NCBI GenBank assembly: GCA_000402355.1
Contig: AQRS01000023.1
Coordinates: forward strand, 1-27,352
Reading direction: 5' to 3'
DNA from: Candidatus Iainarchaeum andersonii SCGC AAA011-E11
Lineage (GTDB): Archaea; Iainarchaeota; Iainarchaeia; Iainarchaeales; Iainarchaeaceae
DNA: 27,352 nt
Below are positions 1-7,523 of the stretch, piece by piece (the first letter of the stretch is position 1; the number at the start of each line of letters is the position of its first letter). Made by a program: the position numbers and the translations under genes. The notes beneath the pieces are model-generated. The model did no database searches, was not told where the DNA came from, and was given only the letters and a program-made list of their open reading frames with translations.

Positions 1-983
1 GGCTCTGTAGAAATGATTTATAAATAAGGAGAAAAGCGCTCATAGAATTGGTGATTCATTTTGAGCGCTTTGATACCAATAGCGACTTCAGACTTTTATA
101 AATTATGCTTGCGCGTGTGCGCGCAAGCCAGGCTCCCATTGCACCGTTATTATCGGAGCAAGAAGATGTACAACAACTTTGTGCACGTCTTTCTCTTGGT
201 GCTCAAGCAGAGATTAGGCGTGTCATACAGGCGGCTTGAGCACCTCGCCACAGAATTCAATCTCGCTCGCATGTTGTGCATCAAGCGCATTCCTCACTTC
301 ACTACGATACAAAAGGCGCTCCAGCGCTTATCAAAAAGCTTGCTTGAGCGCATGGTGAAAGCATGCCATTCATTATTAGGTTTGAAGGGCATGCTCAGTG
401 CCGTTGACGGCACTGGCTTTTCCAACACCAATCCCTCGCACTATTACATTAAGCGTATAGAAGGCACTAGCGTCAAGAACTTCACTAAAACGGTTCTATT
501 AGCCGATTTGGATTCAAAGCTTGTGCTTAATGTCAAGAGCACAAGCGATTACCGGAATGAGACTCTATTCTTTATTCCTGTTGTGAGTGAGCTCAAGCAC
601 GCTCTCAAATGCGTGCTTGCGGACAAGGGCTATGATGCCGCAAGCAACAGGCTCTACTGCGACTCCATCAATGTAGAGCACATCATTCCCGTTCGAGAGT
701 GGCGGCAAGGCCGACTAGGTTATGGTCACAAGCAATCTATTCACGGCAAAGCCAGACGCAGAGCAGCGAGGCTCTTCGATGCGCAAGCTTACAAGCGCAG
801 AGCGCTTGTAGAATCCGTGATTTCTGCTGTGAAACGCCCCTTCGGGGCGTGGGTTTCCTCACGGAAACCCTTGAACCAGCAGAAAGAAGTCACCATCAAA
901 ATGCTGGCATACAATCTTGAGGTCATGGGGCGCAGAATAAAAGTTTGGCTATTTATATTTGCCAACACATTTCTACACCGCCC
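1..983 (+). mobile_element. Insertion sequence with DDE transposase (IS4/IS5 superfamily)
   Basis: The element is bounded by imperfect terminal inverted repeats. A 10-base core, TGTAGAAATG at 6-15, is matched by its complement at 968-977, and both outer ends start GG(C/G). It holds one transposase gene. A TATA-like tttataaata at about 17-26 lies inside the left end and could drive it. The element starts at the first base of the window, so no target duplication can be compared. The right end lies only about 12 bases upstream of the prs TATA box. The exact IS family is not certain without a profile search. Confidence 0.8.
33..71 (+). promoter_or_regulatory. Subterminal inverted repeat covering the transposase start
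   Basis: AAAGCGCTCA at 33-42 is perfectly complementary to TGAGCGCTTT at 62-71, with a 19-base loop. The 3' arm contains the presumed TTG start codon at 61-63. In RNA read in from outside the element, this hairpin would hide the start, a known way for insertion sequences to limit transposase expression. The pairing is seen directly; the regulatory role is inferred. Confidence 0.55.
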
Positions 984-1161
984 TGGAAAAGGCAACTATT
1001 TTATTGGGCAAAAGAGTGTAAAATTGCATGGAGCAGAAAATCGTTTTCGCGCTGCCCAATTCAATTGGCTTGGGCGCAAGAATTGCGGAGCGTGCAAACG
1101 CCAAAAAAGGCGAACTCACGATTTCGGGGTTTCCCGACGGCGAAACCTATGTGCGCTTTGA
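61..1161 (+). CDS. IS transposase (DDE, IS4/IS5-like), reading through the element end
   Basis: DDE transposase that cuts and joins the element's ends. The likely catalytic triad is D116 (AVDGTGF), D188 (LADKGYDA) and E251 (ALVESVISAVKR), a normal order and spacing for a Transposase_11-type RNase H fold. The N-terminal 100 residues resemble the DNA-binding part of the family. The TTG start is preferred because an in-frame stop lies at 52-54 and homology-like sequence begins before the first ATG (166). The start codon lies in the 3' arm of a 10-bp inverted repeat. The frame has no stop before the right terminal repeat; it runs about 178 bases past it and overlaps prs in another frame, so the last ~59 residues are host-encoded and probably irrelevant. 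The gene is packed with short perfect hairpins. Confidence 0.8.
   Translation: MSALIPIATSDFYKLCLRVCAQARLPLHRYYRSKKMYNNFVHVFLLVLKQRLGVSYRRLEHLATEFNLARMLCIKRIPHFTTIQKALQRLSKSLLERMVKACHSLLGLKGMLSAVDGTGFSNTNPSHYYIKRIEGTSVKNFTKTVLLADLDSKLVLNVKSTSDYRNETLFFIPVVSELKHALKCVLADKGYDAASNRLYCDSINVEHIIPVREWRQGRLGYGHKQSIHGKARRRAARLFDAQAYKRRALVESVISAVKRPFGAWVSSRKPLNQQKEVTIKMLAYNLEVMGRRIKVWLFIFANTFLHRPGKGNYFIGQKSVKLHGAENRFRAAQFNWLGRKNCGACKRQKRRTHDFGVSRRRNLCAL
996..1005 (+). promoter_or_regulatory. TATA box of prs
   Basis: ctattttatt is centred about 27 bases upstream of the prs ATG, the spacing expected for a leaderless archaeal transcript. It lies about 12 bases beyond the right end of the insertion sequence, so the core promoter appears intact while anything further upstream has been replaced. 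Confidence 0.5.
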
Positions 1162-1912
1162 AGAGCACATTGAGGGAAAGGAGGTTATCCTCGTGCAGAC
1201 GATGAACCCAAGGCCGAACGAGGCAATGATGGAGATTGTTCTCGCCGGGCGAACAGCAAAGGAACTCGGCGCAAAAAAGGTTGTGGGTGTAGTCCCTTAC
1301 CTTGCGTATATGCGGCAGGACAAGCGGTTTCATTTCGGCGAATCGCTCTCGAACAAAATTGCGGCATGGATGCTGATGCACGGCCTCGACAAAATAATTA
1401 CGGTTGACCCACATCTTCACAGGGTAAAAGAAATGGGGGAACTGTTCCACATTGAGCACAAAAAGCTTTCCGCGAACAGTGCGATTGCGGAATTCATAAG
1501 CAAAAAATTTTCCGAAAAAGACACGGTAATTGTCGGGCCTGACATTGAGAGCTCGCAGTGGGCAAAGCGCATCGCGGATTCGATTAGGTTCAGGAGCGCG
1601 ATTTTTTTGAAGGAGCGCTTCTCCCCGCGCAAGGTTAAAATAAAGGTTACAACGGAGCTGGACTGGCGCGGAAAAAACGTCGTGATTGTTGACGACATTA
1701 TCAGCTCGGGCCACACCATGATTGAAGCGGTTAAGGAAATCAAAAAAAGGAAGCCAGAAGCGGTTCACTGCATCTGCGTCCACGGGATTTTCGCGGAGGG
1801 GGCATTTGAGAAACTCCGGAAGGCCGGCGCGAAAACAATTGTGAGCACTAATTCGGTTAAGCACAAAAGCAATGGGATTGACTTGTCCGGCTTAATTGCC
1901 AAAGAGATTTAG
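1028..1912 (+). CDS. prs: Ribose-phosphate pyrophosphokinase (PRPP synthetase)
   Basis: Makes PRPP from ribose 5-phosphate and ATP; PRPP is used by PyrE and in purine, histidine and NAD synthesis. The 294-residue length is normal for archaeal enzymes, which are slightly shorter than bacterial ones. Visible signatures are the substrate region FPDGE, the metal/ATP stretch around D127-P-H-L-H131, and the PRPP loop VIVDDIISSG with D222 and D223. The ATG at 1028 gives the conserved N-terminus MEQKIVFALPN and fits a leaderless start behind the TATA-like box at 996-1005. It stands alone on the plus strand and converges with the small gene ending at 1957. Confidence 0.96.
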   Translation: MEQKIVFALPNSIGLGARIAERANAKKGELTISGFPDGETYVRFEEHIEGKEVILVQTMNPRPNEAMMEIVLAGRTAKELGAKKVVGVVPYLAYMRQDKRFHFGESLSNKIAAWMLMHGLDKIITVDPHLHRVKEMGELFHIEHKKLSANSAIAEFISKKFSEKDTVIVGPDIESSQWAKRIADSIRFRSAIFLKERFSPRKVKIKVTTELDWRGKNVVIVDDIISSGHTMIEAVKEIKKRKPEAVHCICVHGIFAEGAFEKLRKAGAKTIVSTNSVKHKSNGIDLSGLIAKEI

Positions 1913-1956
1913 GAAAAAAACAGGCAGGCTGCTTGGCCAAAATTTATCAGGCCGCT

Positions 1957-2277
1957 TCACCCCGAATACCGTTTTCTCCGCAGCAAAGCGGAACGCAGGC
2001 GCAGCGCAGCGTACTCGATGGCCTCTTCCAAATTAATGTTTCTGTTGTGTGATGCGAGAACGGAGAGGCGGGCGCCGATGCGCGAAGCCGCGATTTTCCG
2101 CTTCAGGAATTCCGTTGAAAGCTCGGGCCTGACATTGCAGGGCAATTCTGACAAAATTTCATCGGCAAGCATGCCGAACCGCCTGCCTGAAAGAACTTGT
2201 TCAAGGGATTTGGGAGCCCTGGAAAACGGGACCTGCCTTTTTTTCGGAGGAGCCATGCATTTCACGTCTGAAGTCAT
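1957..2277 (-). CDS. Small basic protein of unknown function
   Basis: 106 residues, not recognised. The sequence is basic and probably helical, with an Arg-rich C-terminus (LRLRSALLRRKRYSG) and no membrane segment. The gene is supported by its context: its ATG overlaps the TGA of the upstream methyltransferase gene as ATGA at 2274-2277, a typical sign of translational coupling. The stop lies 44 bases from the end of the convergent prs gene. It may work with the methyltransferase or bind nucleic acid, but nothing in the sequence proves either. Confidence 0.65.
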   Translation of the reverse strand: MTSDVKCMAPPKKRQVPFSRAPKSLEQVLSGRRFGMLADEILSELPCNVRPELSTEFLKRKIAASRIGARLSVLASHNRNINLEEAIEYAALRLRSALLRRKRYSG

Positions 2278-2897
2278 TTTTCGAGAAAAATATTCACGCC
2301 GGCAGTGACTTTTTTCCCTTTCTCGTCATTCACGTTCACTTCAAAGCCCTTCACTTTGAAGTTCCTGAATTTGCTTTTGCGCACCATCTGCTGGAGCGCC
2401 TTGATATCCTTTTCACCGAGCTCCGCGAGCCCGGGGCCGCCGATGTAGAGGTCCGTTGTCCTGAAAGAAAGGAACGCCTTTCCGCCTTCAGCCAAACAGG
2501 AATAAATTTTTTCGGCCATTTTTTCAGGCTCGCCTATTTCATGCAAAGAGCGGAACGAAAAAACAAAATCGGCCTCAAACGGAAACTCTGCCTCAAGCGC
2601 GTCGCCGATAATCATTTTGCCGGGCATTTTCTCCGCCGCGAGCAAATCCACGCCAACGGTGTGCACTTCCTCGTCAAATGTTTTTTTCAGGTCAGCGAGG
2701 AAGCCGCCGTTCCCGCACCCCAAATCCATTACGATTACGAACACGCGGTCCTCGAGGCGCTTTTCAATGAGCTGTTCGATTGTTTCCTTGAAGCCCATGT
2801 TCCTGAAAAAAGAGTTGTACTGTTCAAGGGAATTCTCGGTTTCCATTACGCCTAAAGAGTACTTTTCAACGTACTTTTTCACTGTTTCAGGGCGCAT
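2274..2897 (-). CDS. Class I SAM-dependent methyltransferase
   Basis: The Rossmann-fold SAM-binding motif is clear (VMDLGCGNGGFLADL, then the acidic GVDLL at the end of strand 2 and a GDALEAEFPF segment), with the post-motif FSFRSLHEI typical of small-molecule or protein methyltransferases. The substrate is unknown. The frame is open to 2942, but a TATA box lies inside that longer version at 2920-2927, exactly 27 bases before the ATG at 2897. The shorter 207-residue protein MRPETVKKY... is therefore the better start, read from a leaderless message. It is co-transcribed with the small gene at 1957-2277 and divergent from the pyr operon. Confidence 0.8.
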   Translation of the reverse strand: MRPETVKKYVEKYSLGVMETENSLEQYNSFFRNMGFKETIEQLIEKRLEDRVFVIVMDLGCGNGGFLADLKKTFDEEVHTVGVDLLAAEKMPGKMIIGDALEAEFPFEADFVFSFRSLHEIGEPEKMAEKIYSCLAEGGKAFLSFRTTDLYIGGPGLAELGEKDIKALQQMVRKSKFRNFKVKGFEVNVNDEKGKKVTAGVNIFLEK

Positions 2898-2919
2898 GCA
2901 AAAAAGTGGTTTGGCAAGG

Positions 2920-2927
2920 TTTAAATA
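2920..2927 (-). promoter_or_regulatory. TATA box of the methyltransferase unit
   Basis: tatttaaa on the minus strand, centred 27 bases from the ATG at 2897. It decides the start of the methyltransferase by excluding the longer frame. Confidence 0.6.
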
Positions 2928-2949
2928 GGTTGGGCGCAGCATTATTTAG

Positions 2950-2999
2950 ACCCGGAAATGGGCCTTTTCTTCGACTCCTCATTTCAATTTTTTCCGGGT
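2950..2999. promoter_or_regulatory. Perfect 9-bp inverted repeat between divergent promoters
   Basis: ACCCGGAAA at 2950-2958 is matched by TTTCCGGGT at 2991-2999. It sits in the middle of the gap between the methyltransferase TATA box (2920-2927) and the pyrB TATA region (3017-3028), so it could be an operator for one or both units. The repeat is seen; the role is inferred. Confidence 0.4.
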
Positions 3000-3016
3000 T
3001 TTTTGCGCGCCGAAGT

Positions 3017-3028
3017 TAAGTTTTTATT
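3017..3028 (+). promoter_or_regulatory. TATA box of the pyr operon
   Basis: taagtttttatt lies 20-30 bases upstream of the TTG start of pyrB. No Shine-Dalgarno sequence is seen before pyrB, which fits a leaderless message for the whole operon. Confidence 0.5.
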
Positions 3029-3045
3029 AACGGCATTGCAATATT

Positions 3046-4011
3046 TTGAAGGGTTATTTGAAGCCTGGAAAGCACGCAAACGGAAAGCAAAAATTCCTGA
3101 GCGACGTTGTTTCCATTTCTGATTTTTCCCGGCCAGACATTGAACTCGTTCTGAAGGAAGCGGAGCGCATGGAGAAACTTTCAAGGGAAAAAAAGGCGCA
3201 GATTCTCAAGAACATTGTTGTGGCTTTGCTCTTTTTCGAGCCCTCGACGCGCACAAGGCTGAGCTTTGAAACCGCGATCCAGAACCTAGGGGGACGTGTC
3301 ATAGGCTTTGCCGATGCCTCAGTGAGCAGCACAAAAAAAGGCGAGACCCTTAGCGACACAATCAGGATTGTGGAGAGCTATGCCGACATTATTGTAATGA
3401 GGCATTACATCGAGGGCGCGGCGCGCAGGGCAGCGGAGATTTCGAAGAAGCCCGTGATTAATGCGGGCGACGGCGCGAACCAGCACCCGACACAAACCCT
3501 TCTGGACCTTTATACTATCAAAAAGGAGTTCGGGAAAATCGACGGCCTGAAAATCGCGATGGCCGGGGATTTGAAGTACGGGCGCACCGTACACTCGCTC
3601 CTTTACGCGCTTTCAAAATTCAACAATGTAGAGGTTTTCCTGATTGCGCCTGAATCATTGAGGATGCCGCGCCACATAATAGAAGATGTGAAGGGAAAGG
3701 TGAAGGTTTTCGAAACACAGGAAATGGAAAAATATTTGGACCGCATAGACATCCTTTACTCCACGAGGATTCAGAAGGAGCGCTTTCCTGATGAGATTGA
3801 GTACGAGAAGGTCAAGAACGTTTACGTGATTACGAAAAAAATGTTGGAGAAGGCAAAGAAAGGCATGAAGGTGATGCATGCCCTTCCAAGGGTGAATGAA
3901 ATAACCACGGAAGTCGACGAAACCCCGAATGCGCTTTACTTCCAGCAGGCCGCGAACGGCCTGCCTACAAGAGAAGCACTGTTGGCGCTGCTGATGGGTG
4001 TGAAAAAATGA
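3046..4011 (+). CDS. pyrB: Aspartate carbamoyltransferase, catalytic subunit
   Basis: Joins carbamoyl phosphate and aspartate to carbamoyl-aspartate, the committed step of pyrimidine synthesis. The carbamoyl-phosphate loop FEPSTRTRLSFE (S67-T-R-T-R71) and the HPTQTLLDLYT motif (H147) are intact, as is the HALPRVNEIT region near the C-terminus. At 321 residues it is slightly longer than the usual ~306, the excess being a basic N-terminus. The start is a TTG at 3046 or 3058; no ATG lies near the start of homology. It is the first gene of the operon and overlaps pyrI by 4 bases (ATGA), matching a catalytic/regulatory holoenzyme. Confidence 0.96.
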   Translation: MKGYLKPGKHANGKQKFLSDVVSISDFSRPDIELVLKEAERMEKLSREKKAQILKNIVVALLFFEPSTRTRLSFETAIQNLGGRVIGFADASVSSTKKGETLSDTIRIVESYADIIVMRHYIEGAARRAAEISKKPVINAGDGANQHPTQTLLDLYTIKKEFGKIDGLKIAMAGDLKYGRTVHSLLYALSKFNNVEVFLIAPESLRMPRHIIEDVKGKVKVFETQEMEKYLDRIDILYSTRIQKERFPDEIEYEKVKNVYVITKKMLEKAKKGMKVMHALPRVNEITTEVDETPNALYFQQAANGLPTREALLALLMGVKK

Positions 4012-4460
4012 GCAAAGAGATAAGGATCACACCGATAAAGAACGGCACGGCGATAGACCACCTCAACACGGGTTCGGCTTACAAAATTCTCCAGGTGCTA
4101 GACCTCATGGATTACACCGTCACTCTCGGAATGAACGTTGAAAGCAGGAAGATGGGGAGAAAGGACATAATCTTCATCGAGGGCCGCGAGCTTAATGAAA
4201 AGGAAATGAATAAAATTGCGCTCATAGGAAAAGGCGCAACCGTGAACATAATCAGGAATTCGGAGATAAACAGGAAATTCCAGCTGGTTTATCCTGAAAA
4301 GGTTGAGGGAATAATGAAGTGCATCAACCCCAAATGCATAACCAATTCCGAAAACATCCCCTCTAAATTCCTGATTAAAACATCTCCTTTGGAGGCCACG
4401 TGCAGGTACTGCGAAACCCGCATGAAGGAAGATGAAATAATTTCAATGATAAAAAAGTGA
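4008..4460 (+). CDS. pyrI: Aspartate carbamoyltransferase, regulatory subunit
   Basis: Binds effector nucleotides and clamps PyrB trimers into the holoenzyme. The N-terminal nucleotide-binding domain (IKNGTAIDHL, then NVESRKMGRKDIIFIEG) is followed by a zinc domain with C105-X4-C110-X21-C132-X2-C135, the four ligands that contact PyrB. The 150-residue length is normal. The ATG overlaps the pyrB stop as ATGA. Its presence suggests feedback control by CTP/ATP, as in other archaea and enterobacteria. Confidence 0.96.
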   Translation: MSKEIRITPIKNGTAIDHLNTGSAYKILQVLDLMDYTVTLGMNVESRKMGRKDIIFIEGRELNEKEMNKIALIGKGATVNIIRNSEINRKFQLVYPEKVEGIMKCINPKCITNSENIPSKFLIKTSPLEATCRYCETRMKEDEIISMIKK

Positions 4461-4466
4461 TTCTGC

Positions 4467-5384
4467 TTGCTTGAAACAAAATTCTGCGGTCTCGAAATGA
4501 AGAACCCCACGAGGCTTGCCTCTGGAATACTCGGCGTAAACGCCGGGCAGCTCATAAGGGTTGCGAAGGAAGGTGCGGGCGCGGTAACGATGAAGAGCAT
4601 TGGTCCGCGCGAGCGCGAAGGGCACAAGAACCCGACAGTAATAGAGTGGGAGCATGGATTGATCAACGCGGTGGGATTGCCGACTCCCGGATACAAGAAT
4701 TGTGATGATGAGTTCGAGGAACTGAAAGAGCTCAAAAAAATCAAAGTGCCTTTGATTGCGAGCATTTACGGAACGAAGTGGGAGGAATTCATAGAGGTTG
4801 CGCAGTACGTTGCCTCGAAGAAGCCGAATGCGATTGAGCTTGACATTTCCTGCCCCAACACGGAGTGGGAAGGAACGCAGTTCGCGTGCGACCCGAAACT
4901 TTCGGGCAAAATAGTTTCCGAAGTGAAGAATGCGTGCGGAAAAATCCCATTGATTGCGAAACTTACTCCCGCAGCCAATTCCCCTGTTGAAGTGGGTGTT
5001 GCCTGCGAGGAGGCAGGCGCGGACGCGATTTGCGCGGGAAACACGATGCCGGGCATGATAATCAATGCCGATGCCATGAGGCCTGTGCTCGCTTTCAAAA
5101 AGGGCGGTATCAGCGGCCCCGCACTCAAGCCTATCAACCTGAAAATCACTTACGAGCTTTACGAAAAAATAAAAATTCCGATTATAGGCGAGGGTGGAAT
5201 CGGAAGCGGCAATGACGCCTTGGAGTACATAATGGCCGGCGCAACCCTGTGCGGGATAGGAAGCGCTGTGTGGCAGTCAGGCACAGGAGTTTTCAAAAAA
5301 ACCTGCAATGAAATGGATGCATGGATGAAGAAAAACGGGTTTTCAAATCTGGAAAAATTGCGGGGAATCGCACATGAAAAGTGA
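4467..5384 (+). CDS. pyrD: Dihydroorotate dehydrogenase, class 1B catalytic subunit
   Basis: FMN TIM-barrel enzyme oxidising dihydroorotate to orotate. The active-site loop ELDISCPN carries Cys129, the general base that marks class 1 enzymes, and the FMN phosphate site is near GEGGIGSGNDALEYIMAGA. Class 1B is supported by the adjacent pyrK. The start is TTG at 4467, giving MLETKFCGLEMKNP as in the family; the GTG at the pyrI stop is out of frame. It follows pyrI by 6 bases and overlaps pyrK by 11. Confidence 0.95.
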   Translation: MLETKFCGLEMKNPTRLASGILGVNAGQLIRVAKEGAGAVTMKSIGPREREGHKNPTVIEWEHGLINAVGLPTPGYKNCDDEFEELKELKKIKVPLIASIYGTKWEEFIEVAQYVASKKPNAIELDISCPNTEWEGTQFACDPKLSGKIVSEVKNACGKIPLIAKLTPAANSPVEVGVACEEAGADAICAGNTMPGMIINADAMRPVLAFKKGGISGPALKPINLKITYELYEKIKIPIIGEGGIGSGNDALEYIMAGATLCGIGSAVWQSGTGVFKKTCNEMDAWMKKNGFSNLEKLRGIAHEK

Positions 5385-6261
5385 AGAAAAGGAAAATGAG
5401 AATGGTGATTGCGGCCGTTGCTGTTGTAAATGCGAAAGCGAAAAGTGGCCTTCGTGCACAAAAATGCGCATGGTTGAAATCGAGAAAGTGCGGGAAGAAT
5501 TTTCCGGCAACATGACATTTTACATGGATGAGGAACTTTGCTTCGAGCCGGGGCAGTTTGCAATGGTCTGGCTTCCCGGCATTGAAGAGAAGCCGATTGC
5601 GTTGATTCCGAGCGGAAAAAAATACGCCTTGAACATCGAGGGTAAGGGCGAAGCCACAAAAAAAATGCTTTCCCTGAAAAAGGGCGGCAAGTTAGGCGTT
5701 AGGGGGCCTTATGGAAGGGGCTTCGGCACACAGGGGGTGAAGAAAGCCGCAATTGTTGCGGGCGGAGTGGGAATTGATTCGATTGTTTTGCTATCACAGA
5801 AACTCAAGGAAAACGGGTGCAAGGCAAAAATAATCCTCGGCGGCAGAAACAAAGAAAGGATTGTGTTCGAGAAGGAGCTGAAACGGCACGGGGAAATATA
5901 CATAACAACTGATGACGGTTCTTACGGGGAAAAAGGTTACAATGTGCAGGTGCTCGAGAGGCTGCTTGCAAAGGAAAAGTTCGACATTATTTATGCGTGC
6001 GGCCCGGAAATAATGACCTTAAAGGCTTTTGAAATAGCACAGAAATTCAAGACGCGCTTCGAGGGCTCGCTGGAAAGGTACATGAAGTGCGGCATAGGAA
6101 TCTGCGGCGAGTGCGTAATCAACGACAAGCTTGTTTGCTCGGATGGCCCGGTTTTCAACGAAAAGGAACTTTCAAAGCTGACGGAGTTCGGGAAAACGGC
6201 TTATTTGAAAAGCGGGCGCAGGGTTTCGCTGAAGGAATACTACGAGTGGCGGTCGCATTGA
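5374..6261 (+). CDS. pyrK: Dihydroorotate dehydrogenase electron-transfer subunit (FAD, [2Fe-2S])
   Basis: Passes electrons from PyrD to NAD+. It has a flavin domain (EPGQFAMVWLPG), a pyridine-nucleotide domain (AAIVAGGVGIDSIVLL, IIYACGPEIM) and the C-terminal [2Fe-2S] ligands C239, C244, C247 and C255. It carries an odd hydrophilic N-terminus with C13, C16, C17, C18, C20 and C28, absent from ordinary PyrK and able in principle to bind another metal. The ATG at 5374 overlaps the end of pyrD; a later start at M31 or M33 would remove the Cys-rich stretch but would abandon the overlap arrangement seen along this operon. Its stop overlaps the TTG of pyrC. Confidence 0.92.
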   Translation: MKSEEKENENGDCGRCCCKCESEKWPSCTKMRMVEIEKVREEFSGNMTFYMDEELCFEPGQFAMVWLPGIEEKPIALIPSGKKYALNIEGKGEATKKMLSLKKGGKLGVRGPYGRGFGTQGVKKAAIVAGGVGIDSIVLLSQKLKENGCKAKIILGGRNKERIVFEKELKRHGEIYITTDDGSYGEKGYNVQVLERLLAKEKFDIIYACGPEIMTLKAFEIAQKFKTRFEGSLERYMKCGIGICGECVINDKLVCSDGPVFNEKELSKLTEFGKTAYLKSGRRVSLKEYYEWRSH

Positions 6262-7523
6262 GTCTCGCACTGAACAATGGCAAGGCTTTTGTCAACGGAA
6301 AACTCTCAATGCTGAACATCCTCATTGAAGGAAAAAAAATTTCGGGGATTTCAAAAAAGAGGTTCGGCACAGAAAAGGAAATAGATTGCAACGGCAAAAT
6401 CATTCTGCCCGGCGCAATTGATGCGCACGTGCATTTCAGGTGCCCGGGCTTTGAACACAAGGAAGACTGGTTTTCTGGTTCGCTCGCGGCACTGCACGGC
6501 GGCATTACCACTGTGATGGACATGCCGAACACAAAGCCCGCGACGGATTCAAGGCCCGCACTCGAGGAGAAAAGGGCGATTGCGAAAGATGCAATGGTGA
6601 ACAAGGATTTTTTTGTCGCGGCAACAAACGAGAATCTGCAGGAGATTGCCTTTATTCCGGATTTGCGCGGAGTGAAGGTTTACTATGGCTCAACAACAGG
6701 AAACATACTCTTCAATGACTCCGCAAAGCTCGCGGAATTGTTCAGGCTCTCAAAGAAAAACGGTTTTGTGGTTGTTGTGCATGCCGAAGATGAGGAAACA
6801 ATTTCCAGGAACGCAAAAAAGTTTGCCGGAATAGAGGATGCTTCTGTGCACGAAAAAATCAGGAGCGAGGAAGCCGAGGCAAGGGCAATCGCGAAGCTGA
6901 TTGAACTGCACAAAAAAAACGGCGGCAAGCTGCACATTGCGCACGTGTCCTCGCGCAAAGGAATTCAGCTGATTGCAAGGGCAAAGAAAACCAAATCAGG
7001 AAAAAACCTCACGTGCGAGGCCACACCAAACCACCTTTTTTTGGATTCAAGCGCATACAAAAAACTCGGAAATCTGGTGAAATGCAATCCCTCCATAAAA
7101 GGCGCGGTGCACAGAAAAGCGCTGTGGAAAGCGTTCGTCAAAGGAACCATTGATATTGTCGCGACGGACCACGCGCCGCACACGCAGGAAGAAAAAGCGA
7201 AGAAATATTCCGAGGCTCCTTCAGGAATCCCGGGGGTTGAAACAATGTTCCCGCTGCTTTTGGATGCGGTGAGCAGGAAGAAAATTCCATTGAAAAGGGT
7301 TGTCAAAGCGGTTTCCGAAAAGCCGGCGCAAATTTTCAATTGGAAAACCAAGGGGCTCATAAAAAAGGGCTTTGATGCCGATTTGGTGATTATAGATATG
7401 AAAAAGGCTTTTACCGTGAAAAACGAGGAGCTTTTCACCAAGGCAAAGTATTCCCCTTTCAACGGACAAAGGTTAAAATGCTTTATCGCGCAGACTATTG
7501 TCGGGGGACAGCCTTATGGATGA
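6258..7523 (+). CDS. pyrC: Dihydroorotase (class I type)
   Basis: Cyclises carbamoyl-aspartate to dihydroorotate. This is an amidohydrolase barrel with metal ligands H57 and H59 (DAHVHFR), K140 as the probable carboxylated lysine (GVKVYYGSTTG), H175 (HAED), H229 (HVSS) and D304 (ATDHAPHT). The 421-residue length is normal for class I. The start is taken as TTG at 6258, which overlaps the pyrK stop as TTGA and gives an N-terminus of the right length; GTG at 6246 is an alternative. The frame remains open upstream, inside pyrK, but that part is not homologous. Confidence 0.95.
   Translation: MSLALNNGKAFVNGKLSMLNILIEGKKISGISKKRFGTEKEIDCNGKIILPGAIDAHVHFRCPGFEHKEDWFSGSLAALHGGITTVMDMPNTKPATDSRPALEEKRAIAKDAMVNKDFFVAATNENLQEIAFIPDLRGVKVYYGSTTGNILFNDSAKLAELFRLSKKNGFVVVVHAEDEETISRNAKKFAGIEDASVHEKIRSEEAEARAIAKLIELHKKNGGKLHIAHVSSRKGIQLIARAKKTKSGKNLTCEATPNHLFLDSSAYKKLGNLVKCNPSIKGAVHRKALWKAFVKGTIDIVATDHAPHTQEEKAKKYSEAPSGIPGVETMFPLLLDAVSRKKIPLKRVVKAVSEKPAQIFNWKTKGLIKKGFDADLVIIDMKKAFTVKNEELFTKAKYSPFNGQRLKCFIAQTIVGGQPYG

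Noticed and set aside
1061..1864. 267-codon open frame on the minus strand opposite prs
   Set aside because: It lies wholly opposite a clear PRPP synthetase gene, has no recognisable motif, and is rich in residues expected from antisense reading of that gene.
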